Origin: Bacteroidota bacterium | GTDB taxonomy: Bacteria; Bacteroidota; Bacteroidia; Bacteroidales; Marinifilaceae | DNA length: 8,114 bases | Assembly (NCBI GenBank): GCA_023400335.1 | Contig: JAEXFF010000056.1 | Location: forward strand, 1-8,114 | Direction: 5' to 3' | In this document: positions 1 to 5,977 of the stretch, in pieces | How positions within the stretch are numbered: the stretch's first letter is position 1 | Layout: each line of letters starts with the position of its first letter | Position numbers and translations under genes: made by a program | Notes under the pieces: generated by a model | What the model saw: the letters and a program-made list of their open reading frames with translations, nothing else | The model's database searches: none | What the model was told of the DNA's origin: nothing

Positions 1-51
1 TATGCTGATCAAAGGAAATTTTTTTGCAATCACCCCAATCGAAAGCGGGGA

Positions 52-84
52 CAAAGATAAAACAATTTCATACCCTTTTCCAAA
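52..84 (-). promoter_or_regulatory. Candidate Bacteroidota-type promoter reading leftward
   Basis: Read on the minus strand, TTTG (81-84) is followed after 21 bases by TATCTTTG (52-59). This matches the Bacteroides consensus, TTTG at -33 and TAnnTTTG at -7, in all fixed bases, with a plausible spacing. Transcription would begin near 45-47 and run off the left edge, so the controlled gene is not in the window. In AT-rich DNA such matches can arise by chance. Confidence 0.45.
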
Positions 85-188
85 TTTTAAACCATATTTT
101 TATAACAAAATTTTTTAACTAACTTAAAAAACTCTGTTACAATCATTAATAAAATCTTTTTTTATTTATCCTAAGAAATTACCAAAGC

Positions 189-217
189 ACCTGTAAAGGT
201 ACAAAACCTGAATAGGT
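189..217. repeat. Two tandem ACCT-N4-AGGT palindromes
   Basis: ACCT-GTAA-AGGT (189-200) is followed by ACCT-GAAT-AGGT (206-217), so the two start 17 bases apart. The pair sits about 24 bases beyond the stop codon of the lipoprotein gene ending at 241. It could be a tandem operator for the leftward neighbour or a weak 3' RNA structure. The arms are only four bases long, so the assignment is uncertain. Confidence 0.3.
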
Positions 218-240
218 AACAATATGAATGATTTTGAGAC

Positions 241-1758
241 TTAGTTCCATCCCTTTGCCTCAATCTGCTCATAATCGCTCAAAGAGGTACAACCTTGAAA
301 GCAACGCCCGTATTCTGTCGGAACAGTAAAAAGATCTGAATGGTCCGCCCGTTCATACAAATGAATTTTAACCCCTTCGTGAACTGTATAAGGTGATTCA
401 CCTGCAAGCGGCGCTTTTCCAAAAGTAAACTTGAAACCCGTTGCTTTCCTACAATCGTCGAATATCGATACAGGAATTGTAGTAAGCGCAGTGCAGGTAT
501 AAAAGCATTGGCTGAAATCCACAGCTTCTGTACAATCTGCAAAGATTCCTTTCCCAATACTTTCGAGAGACGTACATTTCCAGAAAGTACGGAAAAAATC
601 AGTGACTTTACTACAGGAAGCAAACAGATTTTCAGGTAGTGAAGTCAAAGAAGTACATTGACAAAATGTATTAGAAAATGATTCGACCTGACTACCTGAA
701 CTGAAAAGTCCTTCGGGAAGTGCCTCCAACGCACTACACTGTTCAAATGCATTTTCAAAAGTAACAATCGCACGGAAAGATTCCTGGGTGTCAGCCGGAA
801 TTGAACGTAACTTCGTACAATGCCAAAAAGCGTTATACATGGATGTCAGCCCTGTAGTTCCCCACTGTTTCACGGCAGTAATATAATCGCGCATAATGGC
901 ATCTCCACTATTAAATACAGGATTATTGGAATTTAACCGGGTTACGGTACCGGTTACAGTTACTTCATAAATTCCTTCCTGTTCATAAACATGAGTAGGA
1001 GTGTTGACTGTCACCGTTTCGCTGTTGCCATCTCCCCAATCAACGACACAGTTTACGGCCGTCGTCCCATCCGTATAGACCGGCAATCCAGCCTTTGCCC
1101 CTGCCGGAACAGTCAGTTCAAATATCAAAGAACCAAGCGTCAGATTGGCTTCCTGCACCATTTCAACAGTTACTTCGGCAGTATTTTTACCTACTCCTGC
1201 CGTCAGGACAAGGGCAGCCGTCAGCTCCTCCGGCAAAACATTCTTCGCAGCCGTTACAGTCAGGGCGCTCTCTGTTTTCTCTATATGCAGCCAACTGGCA
1301 TTAGTCGTATATTCCCATATATCTGTCCCAGTAACGGTCACCTCTATTGTTTGCTCTCCCCCTTCGACCGGAAAATTTACCAGAACCGGCTCTGCTTTTA
1401 AAGTTACCTGCTCAGCACCATTTTGTATAATTACAACCGTATCAGCAACCTGCTCTCCCATTCGGGTCCCCACCACTTCAATACAACTTTTCAACTGACC
1501 CGTAGAAAAATTCTGAGGTGCTGTCACAGTAAAACCGCCTTCAAAAGATTCGGCTGTAAAATGCCGGTCATCCAAGTGAACTTCCCATTTTTCGCAATTG
1601 GTAATAATCTGAACTTCCTGAGATCCTCCTTCTGCTTCAAAAACAAGTGAAGACGGATCTGCCAAAAGTGAAGCCGGTTTGTCCACAGGCGCTGACTCAT
1701 CATTGGAACAAGCCCATAGCACAACAGCCGTACAAAGAATAAATATCAACTTTTTCAT
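241..1758 (-). CDS. BACON/PKD-like repeat surface lipoprotein (five 27-residue repeats)
   Basis: Predicted 505-residue lipoprotein, probably exported to the outer membrane. The N-terminus is a short hydrophobic signal ending in the lipobox LWAC with Cys17, followed by the polar/acidic SNDES typical of exported Bacteroidota lipoproteins. Two BACON domains follow, about residues 32-115 and 118-205; the second keeps the usual core Trp residues, while the first has HF where the second aromatic pair normally lies. A PKD-like segment with DWGDG (240-244) and HVYEQEGIYEVTVTG spans about 212-275. Five repeats of exactly 27 residues run from 311 to 445. The C-terminal cap holds GESPYT, HLYER and a last FQGC motif. 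BACON domains are thought to bind carbohydrate or mucin, but the ligand here is unknown. It is a paralogue of the gene ending at 1856, 97 bp upstream, and may be co-transcribed with it. ATG is the first start before the signal; no clear Shine-Dalgarno is visible, as is normal in this phylum. Confidence 0.93.
   Translation of the reverse strand: MKKLIFILCTAVVLWACSNDESAPVDKPASLLADPSSLVFEAEGGSQEVQIITNCEKWEVHLDDRHFTAESFEGGFTVTAPQNFSTGQLKSCIEVVGTRMGEQVADTVVIIQNGAEQVTLKAEPVLVNFPVEGGEQTIEVTVTGTDIWEYTTNASWLHIEKTESALTVTAAKNVLPEELTAALVLTAGVGKNTAEVTVEMVQEANLTLGSLIFELTVPAGAKAGLPVYTDGTTAVNCVVDWGDGNSETVTVNTPTHVYEQEGIYEVTVTGTVTRLNSNNPVFNSGDAIMRDYITAVKQWGTTGLTSMYNAFWHCTKLRSIPADTQESFRAIVTFENAFEQCSALEALPEGLFSSGSQVESFSNTFCQCTSLTSLPENLFASCSKVTDFFRTFWKCTSLESIGKGIFADCTEAVDFSQCFYTCTALTTIPVSIFDDCRKATGFKFTFGKAPLAGESPYTVHEGVKIHLYERADHSDLFTVPTEYGRCFQGCTSLSDYEQIEAKGWN
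424..828 (-). repeat. Five in-frame 81-bp (27-residue) repeats
   Basis: Residues 311-445 of the lipoprotein divide without gaps into five units of 27 residues beginning FWHC, FEQC, FCQC, FWKC and FYTC. The approximate consensus is FxxCxxLxxIPxxLF, then xxCxxVxxFxxx. Each unit contains two FxxC-like half-turns of 14 and 13 residues. The pattern resembles BspA-type leucine-rich repeats (IPxxV..AFxxCxxL) lengthened by about four residues, or DUF285-type repeats. It probably folds as a solenoid. The repeats are diverged at DNA level. Confidence 0.85.
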
Positions 1759-1855
1759 ATTTTATCGTATTTTGTTTATATTATAACTTTCCCAATTTCC
1801 TCTGTCTTTTCTTTTATTCTCTTCCCAATCAATGAACTTTGATTTATAAAACCTT

Positions 1856-3346
1856 CTATAACCATTGGGGGTAACTGTTTGCTATTACAGCGTAGTCTTC
1901 AAGCAGGCTACATTCTTTAAACGCCGTTTTATATTCTATTGGAGCAGTAAATTGATTGGGATATTCCCCCCTTTCATAAAGATGCACCTTTTTATCTCCC
2001 ACCAATGTATAAGGAGATTCTCCTTTCCAAACAGAGCATCCCCTGAAAATTCCATACCAGCGGGTTGCTTTCCGGCAAAAATCAAAAAGAGAAACCGGAA
2101 CTGTACTTAAATTTTCGCAATCGGCAAATGCGAAATTGAACTTTTCAGCTTCTGTACACTGATCAAACAATCCTTCAGGTATACCGGTCAAAGAAGTACA
2201 CCCCAGAAAGGTACTCTGGAAAATTTCAACACGTTTACACTGATCGAACAATCCTTCCGGAATTTCTTTAAGGGCAATGTTACCTGCAAAACAATGCTGG
2301 AAAGTAAGGGCTTCTGTACAAGGTGCGAATAAATTTGCAGGAATTTGTTGTAAAGCCTCACAATATATAAAAGTATAACTAAAATCGGCAACCCGGCCAC
2401 AACTAATAAAAAGTCCTTCCGGCACAATTTCGAGACCTTTACAATAACTAAAAATACTATTGATTTTTTCAATCGCTGTACACTCATCCAACAAATGTGC
2501 CGGAATCTCTTTTAAAGAAACACATCCGGTAAAACATAAACTGAAATCGGTTGCCTGCGTACATCCGGCAAATAAATCAGCCGGAATCTTTTTCAGTGAC
2601 GAACAACCATTAAAGGCATTCCGGAATGTAGTCACTTTTGCAAAGGCATTCTCCGAATTTGAAGCAAGTGTAAGAAGTGAATTACAACCATTAAAAGCAT
2701 ATTCCATTTTTTCCAGTCCCGTCTCTCCCCATACCTCTACAGCCCTTAACCGTGCCCGCTGATCTTCATCGAGCAGTATAGAGGAAAGGGCCGTAACCAT
2801 CCCTGCTATTTCGACCTGATAAGTACCCTGTACCTCATAAGTATGTGAAGGATAACCAACCGAAATCCCGTCGATCACCGCATCTATCTCCTCTCTCTGT
2901 CCATCCCCCCAATCCACCTTACATTTGACACGACCTTCAACAGGAAGCTTTACAATAGCACCGGCCTTTTCTGCTTCATAACAAAGTACCATAGCCCCAT
3001 TGTTCTGGGTTATGTTAAGAGTTGCCTGAGTATCTTCCGGCCCGCCTTCTGCACAAACGGTAAGAGTAGCATTCCGGCGCTGGCCCCCGAAATTATTCTC
3101 AGCAATCAAAAGCATTCTCCCTTCGTATTCTGATACAGTAAGCCATTCAGGCTCATCTTTAACATACCAGGCTGTTCCACCGGTTTCAACAGCTATTTCC
3201 ACTGAACCTCCCCGTGTCGGCAACAAAATATCAGATTGCCCAAGCGTTACTTTGGGAATTTCAACCGGAGCAGGCTTTTCGTCATCACTACAATGCCATG
3301 TCATTACTAAAAACATAAAACAAAAAATAAGATGCCAAGTTTTCAT
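1856..3346 (-). CDS. BACON/PKD-like repeat surface lipoprotein (eight 27-residue repeats)
   Basis: Predicted 496-residue exported protein and paralogue of the next gene downstream. The signal peptide is hydrophobic and ends TWHC with Cys19, followed by SDDE. His just before the cysteine is unusual for a lipobox, which normally has Gly, Ala or Ser there, but the acidic tail after Cys supports a surface lipoprotein. One BACON domain lies at about 31-116 (core Trp60 and Trp68; NITQNN near its end). A PKD-like segment with DWGDG (145-149) and HTYEVQGTYQVEIAG runs to about 188. Eight repeats of exactly 27 residues occupy 218-433, followed by a cap with GESPYT, VHLYER and FKEC that matches the paralogue. 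The protein is probably a surface ligand-binding or adhesin-like solenoid; no catalytic motif is seen. It is divergent from the TPR/HTH regulator gene at 3642, with 295 bp between, and is the first gene of a possible two-gene unit. No clear Shine-Dalgarno precedes the ATG. Confidence 0.93.
   Translation of the reverse strand: MKTWHLIFCFMFLVMTWHCSDDEKPAPVEIPKVTLGQSDILLPTRGGSVEIAVETGGTAWYVKDEPEWLTVSEYEGRMLLIAENNFGGQRRNATLTVCAEGGPEDTQATLNITQNNGAMVLCYEAEKAGAIVKLPVEGRVKCKVDWGDGQREEIDAVIDGISVGYPSHTYEVQGTYQVEIAGMVTALSSILLDEDQRARLRAVEVWGETGLEKMEYAFNGCNSLLTLASNSENAFAKVTTFRNAFNGCSSLKKIPADLFAGCTQATDFSLCFTGCVSLKEIPAHLLDECTAIEKINSIFSYCKGLEIVPEGLFISCGRVADFSYTFIYCEALQQIPANLFAPCTEALTFQHCFAGNIALKEIPEGLFDQCKRVEIFQSTFLGCTSLTGIPEGLFDQCTEAEKFNFAFADCENLSTVPVSLFDFCRKATRWYGIFRGCSVWKGESPYTLVGDKKVHLYERGEYPNQFTAPIEYKTAFKECSLLEDYAVIANSYPQWL
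2048..2695 (-). repeat. Eight in-frame 81-bp (27-residue) repeats
   Basis: Residues 218-433 split without gaps into eight 27-residue units beginning FNGC, FNGC, FTGC, FSYC, FIYC, FAGN, FLGC and FADC. Cys at unit position 4 is kept in seven of eight (Asn in the sixth), and Cys at position 18 in all but the first. Units six and seven share IPEGLFDQC, with near-identical DNA there (17 of 18 bases around 2159-2176 and 2240-2257), suggesting fairly recent duplication. The paralogue at 241-1758 has five such units. Confidence 0.87.
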
Positions 3347-3641
3347 TTTTTCACATATTTATTAAAGAATACAATTCCGAAAAAGATAAATAGTCCCTCC
3401 ATACAGAAAGGATTGCTAAAATAGGAATAATCAGGCTGGGCAAGGAAAATACAGGGGGTGACAAATGGGGGACATTCGTTTTTAAAAAAGGGAAAAACAG
3501 TTTATGAAAATAAAGACAAAAGGATCAGTTGGATAAAAAAGGTTCAATAGCAGGAAATAAAAGAAAAAATTTGTTCCTTTATTCAAAAAATACGGACAAC
3601 CTATCATTAAGTTACCGATTATATTTTATCAATTTTACAAC
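3347..3641. promoter_or_regulatory. Divergent intergenic region between lipoprotein and regulator genes
   Basis: This 295-bp AT-rich stretch must carry the promoters for the leftward lipoprotein gene(s) and the rightward regulator. The most distinctive element is a G-rich repeated motif at 3454-3474. For the leftward gene a possible -7 box, TATCTTTT on the minus strand (3381-3388), matches TAnnTTTG in all but the last fixed base, but no well-spaced TTTG lies upstream, which would fit an activator-dependent promoter. For the rightward gene, TTTG at 3570-3573 and TATATTTT at 3620-3627 are present but not at standard spacing. No gene is visible. Confidence 0.5.
3454..3474. promoter_or_regulatory. 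Candidate operator: paired GGGGG(TG)ACA motif
   Basis: GGGGGTGACA (3454-3463), three bases, then GGGGGACA (3467-3474) form an imperfect direct repeat with G5 tracts starting 13 bases apart. The element stands out in an otherwise AT-rich region and lies about 107-128 bp upstream of the lipoprotein start codon. It is a plausible binding site for the helix-turn-helix protein encoded next door. This is inferred from position and repetition only. Confidence 0.35.
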
Positions 3642-5375
3642 ATGAAGTGCCTTTGGTGTATTTTGCTTTTTTCCGGATTTTATAGTTGTACCTCTATACT
3701 GCAAACCGATATACCGAACCGTTGGACGCCTAGCGGAACAGTTTTCGATTCGCTTATCGGGGAAATCTCACAAGCAGCGGAAGGGGAATATTACGAATCG
3801 TTGCTCAAACAAATGTATGTTTTCTGCGGACAAAGACCTGATTTACCCATGCTCCGTTGGCAAACGCAATATTGGGATGCCCGGCGCCAGGTATCGCGGG
3901 CAGAGCTGGGAAATGCCCAGCTTTTGTTGAAACAAGCGATTGCACAAATAAATCCGGACAAATACCCGTATGACAGAGCCCGTATCCTCGGATTACAAAG
4001 CCAGATACAGTTGATGAAAGGTGATTATCTGGAAAGCTATAAAGGTTACCGCAAAGTAAGCCTATTTTACGATCGTATCAGCGACACCCTTATGCTGGCA
4101 AATGCTTATGTCAATACTGGTATTATTATGCAAAACCTGGAGGACTGGAACCGGGCTCTCGACTATTTCGAACAAGCTGACAGTTGCTTTGATATAATGA
4201 ATACTCCGACTTTCCGGCAGAAAAACCGGCTCAACCTTTCCAATGCACTTTACCGGCTTGGAGAAGAAAAACGGGCCGTAAATATATTGGAAGAATTACT
4301 TGCCGACCCGATATGCTGTGCTGATACTTCTTTTAAAATCAACGTTTTACTTTCGCTATTCAGTTATACAAACCGTCAGCAAAACGCCCGGGAAGCTTAT
4401 CGCCTCGCAGAAACATACGGGAACAAAAAGCTTACAGCCAAAAGTGCAACCGCTTTAGCAGCCGGTTACCTACGCGGGGGAAAGGCACAACAAGCACTTC
4501 CCCTTTACCGGGAAGCCTTCGCTTACATTACGGATAATCAGGATTACGAATTTATACTCCCTGTTTTAGAAGGTACAACAAACACTTTTGCTGTCTTAAA
4601 AAACATTGATAGCGCATACTATTACCTACGGAATTATGAAGCTGCCCGCGATTCGCTATACGCAGCGAAAGGATTAGCCGAAGTCAGGCATATGGAGAGC
4701 CGGGCTGCTATAGAGCATTATGAATACCGGCTGGAACACCTTCGGGAAAAATCATTGTGGCATCGTCGCCTGATGCTTCTCTTTTTTCTTACCATAGCTT
4801 GCGTGGCAGCATTTATATGTTATATATTCTGGACACGCAGACATAAGGAAAAAATTCTGAAACAACTGCGTGAAGCCGAAAACAAAGAACTGAGTACAAG
4901 ATTAGCACACGAATCCTTACGAACCGAACAATTCCGCCGCGAAGTCGATACCCGCAACCGGGAGCTGGCAGAACAGGTATTAGCCATCAACACCCGGAAC
5001 CGGATGCTAAATGAACTGAAACAACAACTCGATACCGAAAGGCGTGCCGGTAATATACCTCCCGCTGTGGCAACCAAATTAAAACAGTACATTATGGGGC
5101 ATCATGTACCTGTCGAAGAAGAAGGCACATTCTTTCATGTACATTTCGAAGGAATTTATCCTGGTTTTTTCAGCCGTCTTCAAAAAGCACACCCTGATTT
5201 ATCCGAACACGAAATGCGTTTCTGCGCTTATTTACGTATGGGAATGGATAATAAGATGATTGCCCGTATCCTCTTTGTACAACCGGACAGTATCAAAAAA
5301 TTACGACACCGTATCCGCAAAAAAGTATCGCTTCCGCCAGACGACTCCCTTGAAAATTATCTACGGACAGTCTGA
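3642..5375 (+). CDS. Membrane-anchored TPR / helix-turn-helix transcriptional regulator
   Basis: Predicted 577-residue one-component regulator spanning the inner membrane. The hydrophobic N-terminus ends FYSC with Cys16, so it is a signal peptide and possibly a lipobox. Residues about 35-345 are helical with TPR-like units; the clearest are near 115-143, 152-185, 202-222 and 267-296 (for example LANAYVNTG and NRALDYFEQA). One transmembrane helix lies at about 377-397, followed by TRRHKEK, which places the C-terminal half in the cytoplasm by the positive-inside rule. A coiled coil covers about 401-468. Residues 516-563 form a LuxR-like helix-turn-helix: LSEHEMRFCAYLRMGM, then NKMIARILFV and SIKKLRHRIRKK. 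No kinase or receiver domain is seen. The build resembles DUF6377-type and related Bacteroidota TPR regulators, many of uncharacterised function. It is transcribed divergently from the two lipoprotein genes, which are its most likely targets by position, and it converges on the V-ATPase operon. The ligand sensed by the TPRs is unknown. Confidence 0.9.
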   Translation: MKCLWCILLFSGFYSCTSILQTDIPNRWTPSGTVFDSLIGEISQAAEGEYYESLLKQMYVFCGQRPDLPMLRWQTQYWDARRQVSRAELGNAQLLLKQAIAQINPDKYPYDRARILGLQSQIQLMKGDYLESYKGYRKVSLFYDRISDTLMLANAYVNTGIIMQNLEDWNRALDYFEQADSCFDIMNTPTFRQKNRLNLSNALYRLGEEKRAVNILEELLADPICCADTSFKINVLLSLFSYTNRQQNAREAYRLAETYGNKKLTAKSATALAAGYLRGGKAQQALPLYREAFAYITDNQDYEFILPVLEGTTNTFAVLKNIDSAYYYLRNYEAARDSLYAAKGLAEVRHMESRAAIEHYEYRLEHLREKSLWHRRLMLLFFLTIACVAAFICYIFWTRRHKEKILKQLREAENKELSTRLAHESLRTEQFRREVDTRNRELAEQVLAINTRNRMLNELKQQLDTERRAGNIPPAVATKLKQYIMGHHVPVEEEGTFFHVHFEGIYPGFFSRLQKAHPDLSEHEMRFCAYLRMGMDNKMIARILFVQPDSIKKLRHRIRKKVSLPPDDSLENYLRTV

Positions 5376-5418
5376 AACTTCCCCTTGAGAAGACCTGTTT
5401 CCCGGGAAGAATAAATAA

Positions 5419-5449
5419 AGGCTGCCAACGTCTTGACAGCCTCCTTTTT
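5419..5449. terminator. Probable bidirectional terminator between convergent genes
   Basis: AGGCTG (5419-5424) pairs with CAGCCT (5437-5442). After one C/A mismatch, CAA pairs with TTG around a CGTC loop. On the plus strand the stem is followed by CCTTTTTC, and on the minus strand by TTATTTATTCTT. It lies 43 bp beyond the regulator stop and 15 bp beyond the subunit K stop, so it can end both transcripts. Confidence 0.75.
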
Positions 5450-5464
5450 CTTATTCTATATCAA

Positions 5465-5920
<456 letters not shown>

Positions 5921-5977
5921 TTAAATTTAAATTTAGATTGTTATTAATTAATTATCTCTTTTACTATTATACTAAAG

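Larger units (their letters stand above)
1..240. other. AT-rich intergenic region left of the lipoprotein pair
   Basis: No coding frame of useful length is visible on either strand. The stretch is rich in A and T runs, particularly around 90-180. It holds three things described separately: a promoter-like pair of boxes reading leftward (52-84), an inverted G/C block (30-53), and two tandem short palindromes (189-217). Transcripts of the gene ending at 241 run into this region. I see no strong GC hairpin followed by a T run that would be a convincing terminator. Confidence 0.7.

Noticed and set aside
991..1498. Open frames on the plus strand of more than 100 codons inside the lipoprotein gene
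   Set aside because: They lie wholly antisense to a gene with clear domains, overlap each other in different frames, and their translations show no recognisable domain or signal.
1759..1855. Possible separate promoter between the two lipoprotein genes
   Set aside because: No TTTG/TAnnTTTG pair on the minus strand. The 97-bp gap leaves co-transcription open but a distinct promoter unsupported.
2011..2025. Palindrome AAGGAGATTCTCCTT
   Set aside because: It lies inside the codons for the conserved GESPYT motif, so it is explained by protein sequence.
2048..2695. Regularly spaced repeat that might suggest a CRISPR array
   Set aside because: The 81-bp period is exactly in frame, copies are diverged, there are no unique spacers, and the repeat encodes a protein motif.
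4820..5092. Ser/Arg-rich open frame antisense to the regulator's coiled-coil region
   Set aside because: Composition reflects the complement of a Glu/Arg/Leu-rich coiled coil; no independent start signal or domain.
5378..5409. CTTCCC / GGGAAG arms and the palindrome TTCCCGGGAA just after the regulator stop
   Set aside because: The loop is long and no T run follows; the hairpin at 5419-5449 is a better terminator.
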